The notes under the pieces: generated by a model
What the model was told of the DNA's origin: nothing
Database searches by the model: none
Seen by the model: the letters and a program-made list of their open reading frames with translations, nothing else
Shown: in pieces, positions 6,950 to 15,021 of the stretch
Position numbering within the stretch: the stretch's first letter is position 1
How the letters are laid out: each line of letters begins with the position of its first letter
Made by a program: the position numbers and the translations under genes
Assembly: GCA_017940085.1 (NCBI GenBank)
Contig: JAGAZK010000221.1
Coordinates: 1 to 18,373 of the forward strand
Length of the DNA stretch: 18,373 bases
Source: Campylobacter sp.
GTDB lineage: Bacteria; Campylobacterota; Campylobacteria; Campylobacterales; Campylobacteraceae
Direction of reading: 5' to 3'

Positions 6950-7498
6950 ATGGGCATTAAAATTTATTTTATTTCTGGAATATATGGAGTTGGAAAAACC
7001 ACGCTAATACAAACTATGTCAAAGACATATTTTTATGAATCATTTTCTGCAAGCGACATAATAAGTAATTGCAATGGAGAAAATTACGAATTCAATAAAC
7101 AAGTAACCAATAAATACTTGAATCAAGATATTCTTGTCAATGTAGTAAATAATAAACTACTTCCAAATGCAAAAAATAACATTTTACTAGCGGGTCATTT
7201 TTGTATTATCGGTAATACTGCTCCAATAGGCATAGAAAAATTGCCAATGTATGTATATGAAAATTTGAATATCAATAAGATAGTAGTTTTAACGGCTAAT
7301 CCACATAGAATATTACAAAATCTTGCTAAACGAAACAAACAAACACATTATGATGAAAAATTTATATCCTTATTTCAAGATACAGAAGTAAAATTTGCCA
7401 CAACGATAGCAAAAAAACTTGGTGTTGATTGTCTAGTATATAATATGCAATATAACAATAATGATATTATTAATATTCGCAATTTTTTAGAAAGGTAG
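6950..7498 (+). CDS. P-loop nucleotide kinase-like protein of unknown role
   Basis: 182 residues. The N-terminal strand-loop IYFISGIYGVGKTT has a clear Walker A motif, G-I-Y-G-V-G-K-T at residues 10-17. A buried strand NNILLAGHFCI lies near residues 75-85. There is also an arginine/lysine-rich segment (NPHRILQNLAKRNKQTHYDEK, about 117-137) placed like the LID region of adenylate-kinase-type enzymes. No canonical Walker B Asp-Asp is obvious. It may phosphorylate a small substrate or an RNA end, or may simply bind ATP. I do not recognise a characterised member. The ATG directly follows the methyltransferase stop with no gap, and the next gene starts 4 bases after the stop. This tight packing ties it to the restriction cassette and suggests the same transfer event. 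Confidence 0.75.
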   Translation: MGIKIYFISGIYGVGKTTLIQTMSKTYFYESFSASDIISNCNGENYEFNKQVTNKYLNQDILVNVVNNKLLPNAKNNILLAGHFCIIGNTAPIGIEKLPMYVYENLNINKIVVLTANPHRILQNLAKRNKQTHYDEKFISLFQDTEVKFATTIAKKLGVDCLVYNMQYNNNDIINIRNFLER

Positions 7499-7502
7499 CG
7501 CT

Positions 7503-9038
7503 ATGAATAAAAATGTTTTATTGGATACAAATATTATCATACATCGAGAATTTACCAAGCCATCGTCTAATATGTCGGTTGGAAACCTATATTACTGGCT
7601 AGATAAATTGCAATATAAAAAACTTATACACTTGGTTAGTAGAAAAGAATTAGAAAAATATGAAAAAGATGGCGAAAAAGAAATTTTAAATATTAAATTA
7701 AGGGCATACGACATTTTAACACAACACATAGAACTAGATATGGAATTTTTAGATACCATAAAATGTTTAAATTCAAATAACGAAAATGATAAGATAGACA
7801 ATATTTTGTTATATCAAGTATATAAAGGATATGTCGATATATTAATAACCGAAGATAAAGGTATAATCAAAAAAGCCAAATTATTAAATTTGACCGACCA
7901 AGTGCTAACTATAAATCAATTTGTAATCGATGCAACCAATGAATATCCAGATCTTATAGACTATAAAGCACTTAAAGTAGAAAAAATACGATTTGAAAAA
8001 ATTAATATTGAAGATGATTTTTTTGATAGTTTAAGAAATGACTATGAATTTGACAAATGGTTTAAGAAAAAAAGCTATGAAGATGGATACATTTGTTATA
8101 GTGATAAAAATAAAATTCAAGGATTTTTATATCTTAAAATAGAAGATAAAGATGAAAACTATTCGCATATTGAACCTAAAATGCTACCTAAAAAAAGATT
8201 AAAAATTGGAACTTTTAAAGTTGTATCTACTGGTTTTAGACTTGGAGAAAGATTTTTGAAAATAGTTTTTGATAATGCTATATTAAGCAATGTAGAAGAA
8301 ATATATTTAACTATTTTCGATCGTAGTTCAGAACAAAAAGCCCTAATGGAATTTTTGGAAAAATGGGGCTTTGAATTATTTGGAAAAAATATTAATACCG
8401 AAGAAAAAGTTATGATAAAAAAATTAGGAAGCTATGATTCATCTCTACGCCCTAGAAAAAATTTTCCAAATATACGCTATTTTGCCAATAAAATGTTTTT
8501 ACCGATAGAATCAAAATGGCATACAAAGTTATTTCCGGATTCTATACTAAAAAATGAAAAAATAGAAGATTTTATGTCAGATGAAGCAAATCTATATGCT
8601 CTTCAAAAAGTCTATATATCATTTGCGAGACAAAATATTGAAAACATAAATAAAGGAGATTTAATTTTAATATACAGAAAAGGAGAAGATGGAACAAATA
8701 AAAAATTTACTTCCGTAGTTACATCGTTATGTATATTGGACGATTATCGTGCCAATTTTAGTAATATGGAAGAATATTTGCAATATTGTAAAAATAGAAC
8801 AGTATTTAGCAAAAAAGAATTAATAGATTTTTGGAATCAACGAAGATCGCAACTAGTTGTCATAAAACTAATATTTGTAAAGGAATTTAAGAAAAAAGTT
8901 ATATTAGAAGAATTGTGGAAAACTAATATAATAGAACAAGGAAAGGGTCCAAGACCATTTACGAAAATTGGCAATGAGCATTATAATCTAATATTAGAAA
9001 AAGCTCAAACTCAAATAAAATATATGGATAAAAAATAA
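7503..9038 (+). CDS. Multidomain protein: PIN nuclease-like, GNAT-like and PUA/EVE-like domains
   Basis: 511 residues, three apparent domains. Residues 1-140 look like a PIN domain: strand NVLLDTNIII with Asp8, then Glu49 (SRKELEKY), Asp99 in DNILLYQVY and Asp118 in ITEDKGI, the acidic quartet of metal-dependent PIN ribonucleases. Residues about 170-290 resemble a GNAT acetyltransferase: FDKWFKKKSYEDGYICY, a strand IQGFLYLKI, then STGFRLGERFLKIVFDNAI (acetyl-CoA loop around 244-250) and a final strand with FLEKWGFELFGK. Residues about 335-505 resemble a PUA/EVE/ASCH-type beta-barrel, with NKGDLILIYRKG at 383-394 and VVTSLCIL following. Such folds bind modified bases or RNA. Together this suggests an RNA-directed enzyme, or a toxin that both cuts and acetylates. 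No signal peptide or membrane segment is present. A 1-base overlap joins it to the ASCH gene. Domain calls are by motif only; PIN is the surest. Confidence 0.7.
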   Translation: MNKNVLLDTNIIIHREFTKPSSNMSVGNLYYWLDKLQYKKLIHLVSRKELEKYEKDGEKEILNIKLRAYDILTQHIELDMEFLDTIKCLNSNNENDKIDNILLYQVYKGYVDILITEDKGIIKKAKLLNLTDQVLTINQFVIDATNEYPDLIDYKALKVEKIRFEKINIEDDFFDSLRNDYEFDKWFKKKSYEDGYICYSDKNKIQGFLYLKIEDKDENYSHIEPKMLPKKRLKIGTFKVVSTGFRLGERFLKIVFDNAILSNVEEIYLTIFDRSSEQKALMEFLEKWGFELFGKNINTEEKVMIKKLGSYDSSLRPRKNFPNIRYFANKMFLPIESKWHTKLFPDSILKNEKIEDFMSDEANLYALQKVYISFARQNIENINKGDLILIYRKGEDGTNKKFTSVVTSLCILDDYRANFSNMEEYLQYCKNRTVFSKKELIDFWNQRRSQLVVIKLIFVKEFKKKVILEELWKTNIIEQGKGPRPFTKIGNEHYNLILEKAQTQIKYMDKK

Positions 9039-9409
9039 TGGAAACAATTTTATTATCAATAAAACCAGAGTATGTAAAAAAAATACTAAGTGGTGATAAA
9101 CAATATGAATACAGAAGAATTCTGGCAAAAAAGGCTGTAAAAAGAATAATTATTTATTGCACATATCCACATATGAGAATAGTAGGAGAAGTAGAAGTAA
9201 AAAACACTATTTCTATGTCCCCGTTGGATTTATGGAATGCCACTAGTGATAAATCAGGGATAGATGAAAAAACTTTTTTTCAATATTTCAGTGGAAGTGA
9301 AAATGCAAATGCATATTCTCTTGGAAAAGTAAAAAAATATAAAAAACCTAAAAATTTAATGGAATTTGGCATAAAATTTCCACCACAATCATTTCAATAT
9401 ATAATTTAA
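9038..9409 (+). CDS. ASCH-domain protein
   Basis: 123 residues with the ASCH signature at the N-terminus: ILLSIKPEYVKKILSGDKQYEYRR (residues 4-27 in full), containing the S-I-K-P start and the G-x-K-x-x-E-x-R core at 19-26. The strand RIIIYCTYPHMRIVGEVEV follows, as in the family. ASCH domains are PUA-related barrels that bind RNA or modified nucleosides. One member, E. coli YqfB, was reported to hydrolyse N4-acetylcytidine. That is interesting next to the GNAT-like domain encoded upstream, but whether this protein has that activity cannot be told from sequence. The ATG overlaps the upstream stop by one base. It is the last gene of the cassette; a perfect hairpin begins one base after its stop. 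Confidence 0.85.
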   Translation: METILLSIKPEYVKKILSGDKQYEYRRILAKKAVKRIIIYCTYPHMRIVGEVEVKNTISMSPLDLWNATSDKSGIDEKTFFQYFSGSENANAYSLGKVKKYKKPKNLMEFGIKFPPQSFQYII

Positions 9410-9410
9410 T

Positions 9411-9436
9411 CAAAGCCCAATAACTATTGGGCTTTG
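9411..9436. terminator. Bidirectional rho-independent terminator
   Basis: CAAAGCCCAATA (9411-9422) pairs perfectly with TATTGGGCTTTG (9425-9436), a 12-bp stem with AAAGCCC/GGGCTTT at its foot. It lies between convergent stops (ASCH at 9409, ilvD at 9442) and can serve both strands. It also marks the right-hand edge of the AT-rich cassette. Confidence 0.85.
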
Positions 9437-9441
9437 TATTT

Positions 9442-11115
9442 CTACGCTTCCAAAACACCGCCGTTGCTAGCATTTGTTACTAGTTTTTGATATTGCCTTA
9501 GCCATTTGCTTTTGACGACCTTTCCTGCGTATTTCCACTGGGTGCGGCGTTTTGCGATTTCTGCTTCATCTAAACGCACATTTATGCTGAAATTATCCAC
9601 ATCGATGTCGATTATATCGCCGTCTTTTAACAGACCTATCATACCGCCTTCTGCGGCTTCTGGACTTACATGCCCTATGCAAAGCCCACGCGTAGCACCG
9701 CTAAAACGCCCGTCTGTGATGAGTGCCACATCAGCTCCTAGTCCCCTGCCCACGATTAGGCTAGTCGGGCTTAGCATTTCTTGCATTCCAGGACCTCCTT
9801 TTGGTCCTTCATAGCGAAGCACCACGACATTTCCTTTTTGCACTTTTCCGCTTGTTATGCCTTCAATCGCTTCATCTTGGCTATTAAAACAAATCGCTGT
9901 TCCGCTAAATTTGCGTTCTCCTATAATTCCGGCAGCCTTTATAACACAGCCTTGCTCGGCTAAATTTCCAAACAAAATGGCTAGTCCGCCACGCATAGAA
10001 TAGGCATTTTCCACAGGGCGGATTATATTTTTATCGCTGATTTGAGCATCTTTTACTCTCTCGCCCAAAGTATCACCGCCCACGCAAAGAGCGTCTAAAT
10101 TTAGCAAATTTGGATTAAATTTAGCGATTTCATTTATTATCGCACTAAGTCCGCCAGAGTTTTCAATATCTTGCATATGCACACTAGGTAGGCTCGGAGC
10201 GATTTTTGCGATGTGTGGCACCGAGCGGGAAATTTCATTTAAATCAGCGATATTTAGCGGTGCGTCTGCTTCGCGAGAGATCGCCAACATATGCAAAATC
10301 GTATTTGAGCTTCCGCCCATCGCCATATCCACGACCATTGCGTTTCGGATTGATTTTTCGTTGATGATATTTCGGATTTTAAATCTCTCGTCCGTGGCGA
10401 TTTCGCAAATCCTTTTAGCAGCTCTTCTCAAAAGTGCTTCCCTTTCAGGCGTTAGGGCTAAAATCGTGCCGTTTCCAGCCAATGCAATTCCCATAGCTTC
10501 GCAAAGCGTATTCATCGAGTTTGCGGTAAACATTCCGCTACAACTTCCACCGCCCGGACACGCCGCACACTCGATAAATTTAAGCTCATCTTCGCTGATT
10601 TGCTTGGTTTCATACGCACCGACTGCTTCAAAAACCGAATTTAAGTCCAAAGCTTCGCCTTTTTGCCCAGTTCCTGCTTTCATCGGACCGCCGCTTACAA
10701 AAATTGTCGGCACATTTACTCTTAAAGCTCCCATAACCATACCAGGCACGATTTTATCGCAGTTTGGTATGCAAATAAGAGCATCTAGTGCGTGAGCGTT
10801 CATCACGGTTTCTATGGAATTTGCGATGATTTCGCGACTTGGTAAGCTATAAAGCATACCGCTATGCCCCATTGCGATACCGTCATCAACGCCGATTGTG
10901 TTAAATTCAAACGGCACACAGCCGTTTTTGCGGATTTCATCTTTGATAATTTCAGCGTATTTATTTAAGAAAAAATGACCTGGAATCACTTCTATAAAGC
11001 TATTTGCCACGCCGATAAACGGCTTAGAAAAATCTTCATCTTTTAAGCCCGTAGCCCTTAAAAGTGAGCGATGTGGAGCCTTTGTGTAGCCTTTTTTTAC
11101 AATATCACTTCTCAT
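9442..11115 (-). CDS. ilvD: Dihydroxyacid dehydratase
   Basis: 557 residues, full length for IlvD, the Fe-S enzyme that dehydrates 2,3-dihydroxyisovalerate and its isoleucine-pathway analogue to the 2-keto acids. Cluster-ligand signatures are present: PNCDK with Cys119, and [17 protein letters not shown] with Cys186 and Cys192. The C-terminal [19 protein letters not shown] (substrate and Mg2+ region) is intact, as is [11 protein letters not shown]. The ATG at 11115 has AAGGA 5 bases upstream. The gene converges on the restriction cassette and shares its terminator. No other branched-chain amino acid genes are in the window. A long open frame on the plus strand (10211-10795) is only the mirror of this gene. 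Confidence 0.98.
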   Translation of the reverse strand: MRSDIVKKGYTKAPHRSLLRATGLKDEDFSKPFIGVANSFIEVIPGHFFLNKYAEIIKDEIRKNGCVPFEFNTIGVDDGIAMGHSGMLYSLPSREIIANSIETVMNAHALDALICIPNCDKIVPGMVMGALRVNVPTIFVSGGPMKAGTGQKGEALDLNSVFEAVGAYETKQISEDELKFIECAACPGGGSCSGMFTANSMNTLCEAMGIALAGNGTILALTPEREALLRRAAKRICEIATDERFKIRNIINEKSIRNAMVVDMAMGGSSNTILHMLAISREADAPLNIADLNEISRSVPHIAKIAPSLPSVHMQDIENSGGLSAIINEIAKFNPNLLNLDALCVGGDTLGERVKDAQISDKNIIRPVENAYSMRGGLAILFGNLAEQGCVIKAAGIIGERKFSGTAICFNSQDEAIEGITSGKVQKGNVVVLRYEGPKGGPGMQEMLSPTSLIVGRGLGADVALITDGRFSGATRGLCIGHVSPEAAEGGMIGLLKDGDIIDIDVDNFSINVRLDEAEIAKRRTQWKYAGKVVKSKWLRQYQKLVTNASNGGVLEA

Positions 11116-11141
11116 TTTAATCCTTTTTTGAAAATTCCATA

Positions 11142-11147
11142 ATTTTA
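11142..11147 (-). promoter_or_regulatory. -10 box for ilvD
   Basis: On the minus strand GCTAAAAT gives TAAAAT about 26 bases before the ilvD ATG. The same GCTAAAAT string recurs at other putative promoters here. Confidence 0.45.
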
Positions 11148-11186
11148 GCGAAAAAAAGGATAAAAAACGCTGTGATATTGATAAAT

Positions 11187-11591
11187 TTACTCTGCTTTTT
11201 TGATTAAAACTTTCTCACATTTTATGATTTCTTCAAATCCACTTTCAAATTTGCCAAGTTTGATAAGTCCGTTGTAATAAGGCTGTGGTTTATAAAACAA
11301 CACCAAATTTCCCCACGGTGAAAAATATCCCAAATCGCCGATTTTGCCATCAGAGCTAGGATCGCCTTGGAAATCAAGTTTCACAGGCAAATCGGCGATT
11401 TTTTCACGCCCAACATAGTCTTTTAAATTTAATTCCATTGGCAAATTTTCATAAAAACTTTTAGCGGCATTTGTATCATTTAAAACCACACTCGCTTTGA
11501 CATTTCCGCTTACAAACTCAATTTTCATTTCGCTTCCTAATGCTAAATTTAATCCAAAAATCGCCATTAAAACAGCTAAAAATGCTTTCAT
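11187..11591 (-). CDS. Exported cyclophilin-like fold protein
   Basis: 134 residues. [21 protein letters not shown] is a Sec signal peptide, probably cut after LALG. The mature part follows the bacterial cyclophilin-like family (formerly a DUF). It starts with [38 protein letters not shown] (residues about 22-60 with its D-N/T-x-x-A-K-x-F-x-x-x-L-P pattern). Next come [28 protein letters not shown] (the GDLxYxxxxxxLxLFY core) and a final LGKF strand. The family's fold resembles cyclophilin but lacks a proven prolyl isomerase activity. Most relatives I know of are cytosolic. The gene overlaps the upstream DUF2255 gene by 4 bases (ATGA), so the two are translated together. Function unknown; location periplasm (inferred). 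Confidence 0.8.
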   Translation of the reverse strand: MKAFLAVLMAIFGLNLALGSEMKIEFVSGNVKASVVLNDTNAAKSFYENLPMELNLKDYVGREKIADLPVKLDFQGDPSSDGKIGDLGYFSPWGNLVLFYKPQPYYNGLIKLGKFESGFEEIIKCEKVLIKKAE

Positions 11592-12010
11592 TTTTGCTCT
11601 TTTTGGATAATTTCAATTGTCGTTTCGCGGCATTTACTTGAAATCATATGTCTCATATATGGACTTTTTGAATATTTTGTGCGATAAGCTTGATCGATTT
11701 TGTCGTTTAATTCGCTATTTGTTGCTGGAGCAAAATCTACTTCATAAGTTTTACCCGCTGCAACGATAATGCCAGTTTTATAAGCGATCGCTGATTTATA
11801 CCAAGACGAATTTACTCCATTATACGGACGAACAAAAAGTCTGCCATCAACCACGACTTCCCATATCCAAGTAGGAGTTCCAGTTACGCCGTTTGCTCTA
11901 ATAGGAGCGATTTTAAGGTCATCGGCTTTGTCTATTTTAGCTAAAACTTCGCTTTCCCAAGCAAAAACTACACTAAATGCCAAAAGTAGGCTTAAAAGAA
12001 TTTTTTTCAT
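11588..12010 (-). CDS. Exported DUF2255-family protein
   Basis: 140 residues. MKKILLSLLLAFSVVFAWES is a signal peptide with a probable cut after VFA. The rest has the DUF2255 pattern: TPTWIWEVVVDGRLFVRPYNG (here the W-x-V-V-V-D-G-x-L-x-V-R core), SSWYKSA, TGIIVAAGKTYEVDF, IDQAYRTKYSKS and CRETTIEI. DUF2255 has no known biochemical function, and members are usually annotated as soluble cytosolic proteins, so the signal peptide is notable. It is the first gene of a two-gene unit with the cyclophilin-like protein. AAAGGAA lies 6 bases before the ATG. The upstream region carries one copy of the 32-bp repeat. Confidence 0.8.
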   Translation of the reverse strand: MKKILLSLLLAFSVVFAWESEVLAKIDKADDLKIAPIRANGVTGTPTWIWEVVVDGRLFVRPYNGVNSSWYKSAIAYKTGIIVAAGKTYEVDFAPATNSELNDKIDQAYRTKYSKSPYMRHMISSKCRETTIEIIQKEQK

Positions 12011-12038
12011 AGCATTTCCTTTGTGTGAAATTTGATAG

Positions 12039-12096
12039 ATTTTACCAAATTTAAAAGCAAATTTACTAGAACAATTCTTTAAATTCGTTGCCTAAT
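12039..12096 (-). promoter_or_regulatory. Promoter of the DUF2255 gene with shared 32-bp upstream element (copy 1)
   Basis: On the minus strand a TAAAAT box (12039-12044, with TGG before it) lies 28 bases from the ATG. The 32-bp element (12065-12096) begins ATTAGGCAACGAATTT and ends TTGTTCTAGT. It is 20 bases upstream of this box. It is identical to the copy at 15048-15079, which has the same 20-base gap to its own TAAAAT box. Inside lies the short dyad AGAA-TTG-TTCT. Confidence 0.6.
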
Positions 12097-12100
12097 TCTG

Positions 12101-12138
12101 TAAATTTTGCTAAATTAATTAAAATTTAGCAAAATTTA
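12101..12138 (-). terminator. 16-bp perfect hairpin after fadL
   Basis: TAAATTTTGCTAAATT (12101-12116) and AATTTAGCAAAATTTA (12123-12138) are perfect complements with a 6-base loop. The hairpin starts 24 bases after the fadL stop on the minus strand and ends 4 bases before the 32-bp element. There is no U-run, so termination strength is uncertain. Confidence 0.6.
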
Positions 12139-12162
12139 TCAAAAAATCCGTATTTTGTGGGA

Positions 12163-13488
12163 TTAGAATCTATATCCAAGAGTAAGGTTCAAAATCCAAA
12201 TATTTGTGCGACCAAATGTGCCTTCGAGATTATTAAAAGCATGTTCGTCTCTAGCATTGATTTGTCTTTTTTGGCGATCTTGATAAAGTGCAGCTGCAGT
12301 AAGGTCTAAAGCAGGTGTAAATTTGTAATTTGAGCCCAAAGAATAAATATAAGATTTCGTATCAGGAAGCTCAAAACGCACTTTATCACTATCGGCTGCT
12401 GGTTCGTCTATAGCAAAACCGCCCATTAAGCGAAGTTGGTCGCTGTATTGATATACTACACCAAAGCGAAAAGTATCCGTGTCATGCCATTGTTTATCTA
12501 CTGGTTTGTCGAACATATCAGAAACTGGGACTTTGCGAGAATATTCAAAGTCAAATTCTTTCAAACTCGACCAAAAAGTTCTATCATAAGCAAAAGAAAG
12601 TGTCAAATTATCCCAAGAATAAGCCGTGCCTAGTGTCAAAATCGCAGGAAGCGGTATATCTATGCTCACATCTCCATTATAAGTGCCCTCAAGCTCACCT
12701 CTTACAACTGGAGCTGCTGGGTTGGTGCTAGTGGTATTAAATGTAGATCTGATACTTGCATCGCCTTTTAGAGTCATATTTACTTTGGAACGATAAGTGG
12801 CTGCTAAGCTTAAATTTTCAGTCGGGCGATAAGCCAAAGCCGCATTATAGCCAAAATCCCAGCTATTGCCTTCCATTTCTCTTCTTGCACTTAGATCACC
12901 ATCTACCACACCATACGGAGTTGATACACCGATTTGAGCATTTTTGACTTCATTTTTAGCTTTGCCTGTGGAATAAACAGCTCTTGGACCAACTGCGATT
13001 GAGAGTTGATCATTTATCATATAAGCTATACTAGGAGCTAGTTCTAAGACTTGGATTTGAAATATCTCAGCGATTGATTTTGGATAAGGATCGTCCCATC
13101 TCATCGTCATTCCAGCAGGGACAGATAAGCTCATACCAAATCTGATATTTTCAGTAATAAACGGAGAGATTACATTAAGACCAGGCACATAAAAATGACC
13201 AACTTTAGAGCTTGTATCGTAGTTTTGGTTGCCAAATCTAGTTGATTCGTTTTTAAAATTCAAACTACCTAGTCGCAAATATTGTTGCGAAAAACCGATT
13301 TCGTGATGAACTGGCATAAAAACCATATTTGCAGGATTGTAATAAGCTGCATCTGCACTAAAACTAGCTGCGACATTTGAAGCTGCCATAGCTACAGAAT
13401 CACCGCTTTGTTCAGGGATCTTAAATCCAGACCCACTTACCAAACTAGCTCCTAGCGATAATAAAATAATTTTATTTAAAACTTTCAA
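12163..13488 (-). CDS. FadL/OmpP1/TodX-family outer-membrane transporter
   Basis: 441 residues. A signal peptide (MKVLNKIILLSLGASLVSG) precedes the family's mature start, SGFKIPEQSGDSVAMAASNVAA. This matches the G-F-x-I-x-E-x-S-x-x-x-x-G/A-x-A pattern of the FadL hatch domain, followed by AAYYNPANMVFM, the equally typical 'YYNPA' stretch. The rest alternates short strands, as in a 14-stranded barrel, and ends LNLTLGYRF with the terminal phenylalanine used by the BAM machinery. FadL proteins carry long-chain fatty acids or other hydrophobic compounds across the outer membrane. The substrate here is unknown, since no fatty-acid degradation genes are nearby. The start is TTG at 13488 with a strong AGGGGGA 5 bases upstream; no ATG fits the signal peptide better. 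Confidence 0.93.
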   Translation of the reverse strand: MKVLNKIILLSLGASLVSGSGFKIPEQSGDSVAMAASNVAASFSADAAYYNPANMVFMPVHHEIGFSQQYLRLGSLNFKNESTRFGNQNYDTSSKVGHFYVPGLNVISPFITENIRFGMSLSVPAGMTMRWDDPYPKSIAEIFQIQVLELAPSIAYMINDQLSIAVGPRAVYSTGKAKNEVKNAQIGVSTPYGVVDGDLSARREMEGNSWDFGYNAALAYRPTENLSLAATYRSKVNMTLKGDASIRSTFNTTSTNPAAPVVRGELEGTYNGDVSIDIPLPAILTLGTAYSWDNLTLSFAYDRTFWSSLKEFDFEYSRKVPVSDMFDKPVDKQWHDTDTFRFGVVYQYSDQLRLMGGFAIDEPAADSDKVRFELPDTKSYIYSLGSNYKFTPALDLTAAALYQDRQKRQINARDEHAFNNLEGTFGRTNIWILNLTLGYRF

Positions 13489-13575
13489 TTTAGTCCCCCT
13501 AAATCGTAGAATTTGCGAACAAAAGCAAATTTGTGATTAAATTTTTGCATTTAAATCTGTGAGTATATCTAAAAT

Positions 13576-13581
13576 ATTATA
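13576..13581 (-). promoter_or_regulatory. -10 box for fadL
   Basis: TATAAT on the minus strand, about 88 bases before the TTG start. It lies within a 150-base region (13489-13638) that holds no gene. Confidence 0.4.
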
Positions 13582-13638
13582 AATTTAAAATTTATTATCT
13601 AGTTAGGCTTTAAATTTGATTTAAAAATTTAAACAAAT

Positions 13639-14988
13639 TTATTTTTTATCTAAATTTTCATATTTTTTAGCTAAATTTAGTCCCAAAAATCCCCACAAAA
13701 GCGAGATTACTCCACCAAGTAATAAAACTCCGCCTACACCAAATTTTGCTAGTCCCACGCTTTCGATTTGCGATGAAATTGTGTCTCCGCCGCGATACAC
13801 GACCGTATCAAGGAAGTTTTTGACTTTATATTTGCTCTCGCCGTTTAATGGCACAAAAAGCATTTCGCGTGCAGGTTTGACAAGGGCGTATTCGCCAATT
13901 CTTCTTAGGCTCATCACAATTGCAATTCCCCAAAATGCAGGGTGAGTGAAGCTTAGCATAACAAAGCCTACTGCAATGACAAAGCCAAGTAGAGCCAAAA
14001 GCCATTTTATGCCAAAAAATTTAGCGATTTTTGCTGTTAGAAAAATCTGAATAAAAAAACTCGCACTTTGCACGATAAGATCGATATTTGCAAAGGCTGC
14101 CGCTCTTGCTTCACGGCTATCAAAAACCGACCTTACGATACGGGCTTGTTCCATATATAAAAATGTGCTAACACTCGTTAGTAGCAAGATAAAACCTACA
14201 AAACAGAGCAAATAAGGTGATTTAACGATAATTTTAAAGCCCTCAAATGGATTTTTGCTAGGCAAAGGTAGATTAAATTTTTGAGTAAAATTTGTCCTTT
14301 CGCTCTCATTTTGGAGCAAATTTAGAGCTTCTTTTAGGATTAAATTTTTCAAAATCAAAGCAAAAGCTAATAAAAATGCCGATAAAAATATGAAATTTTG
14401 TGTTTCCACTCCACGCAAAAAACCAACCAAACTAGCTCCTGCGATACCGCCAAGACTAGCTCCTGCACTGATTATGCCAAACATTGATTTACTTTGGTTT
14501 TTACTAAAAACATCAGCCAAAACGCTCCAAGCCGAGCTTATGATAAAAAGATTAAAAACACTTACCCAAATATAAAAAACCCTGCAAAGCCAGGCAAATG
14601 CCAGGCTTTCATCACTAATAATTTGCATAGCGATGAAAAATCCGAATAAATTTAATCCAAAAAATATAAAAATAGCATCCGTATAAAGCTTTCTTTTGAT
14701 ACTTCCGCTTAGCCACATAGCAATCAAAGAGCAAATCAAAGTCGCTATAAAAGTGCCTAAAAATAGCCATTTTAGCTCATCAGTTCCGCCATGAATCCCA
14801 AGAGCATCGCGAATAGGACGAAGCAAAGCATAAGAGCAAAAAAGCGAAAAAATAAATAAAGAACTAAAAAATAAAAGCTTAAATTCGCCCTGTTTTAAAC
14901 TAAAAAGCGAGTAAATTTGAAAAATAAATTTAGAATGTGGATTTGTGCCACTTTCAAATTTGCTATTTTCTTTTAATTCTTCGTTCAT
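13639..14988 (-). CDS. ATP/ADP-translocase-like (NTP/NDP exchanger/MFS-type) membrane protein
   Basis: 449 residues with about 12 hydrophobic segments. After a 40-residue polar N-terminus comes LLFFSSLFIFSLFCSYALLRPIRDALGI. The 'xxYxxLRPxRDxxGI' signature is typical of the bacterial proteins annotated as NTP/NDP exchange transporters and related MFS permeases. Later segments include 'WSVLADVFSKNQSKSMFGIISAGASLGGIAGASLVG' (the SxxR/Kx(M/R)FGxIxxGxxxGxIxG stretch) and 'RRIGEYALVKPAREMLFVPLNGESKYKVKNFLDTVVYRGGD', also hallmarks of this group. True nucleotide exchange is proven for obligate intracellular bacteria and plastids. In free-living bacteria the substrate is unknown. The gene is transcribed alone. 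Its promoter region, shared with the divergent repair gene, carries the second copy of the 32-bp element. Confidence 0.85.
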   Translation of the reverse strand: MNEELKENSKFESGTNPHSKFIFQIYSLFSLKQGEFKLLFFSSLFIFSLFCSYALLRPIRDALGIHGGTDELKWLFLGTFIATLICSLIAMWLSGSIKRKLYTDAIFIFFGLNLFGFFIAMQIISDESLAFAWLCRVFYIWVSVFNLFIISSAWSVLADVFSKNQSKSMFGIISAGASLGGIAGASLVGFLRGVETQNFIFLSAFLLAFALILKNLILKEALNLLQNESERTNFTQKFNLPLPSKNPFEGFKIIVKSPYLLCFVGFILLLTSVSTFLYMEQARIVRSVFDSREARAAAFANIDLIVQSASFFIQIFLTAKIAKFFGIKWLLALLGFVIAVGFVMLSFTHPAFWGIAIVMSLRRIGEYALVKPAREMLFVPLNGESKYKVKNFLDTVVYRGGDTISSQIESVGLAKFGVGGVLLLGGVISLLWGFLGLNLAKKYENLDKK

Positions 14989-15021
14989 AAATTTGCTCCA
15001 AATTTACTAAATTTAGAGCAA

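Noticed and set aside
10211..10795. Long open frame of 194 codons on the plus strand
   Set aside because: It is antisense to ilvD in a conserved coding region, has no ribosome binding site, and its protein has no recognisable motif. It is a shadow of the GC-richer ilvD codons.
11148..11173. Terminator-like GCG...CGC hairpin between ilvD and the cyclophilin-like gene
   Set aside because: Only three base pairs flank long A-runs that do not pair with each other. No stable stem exists.
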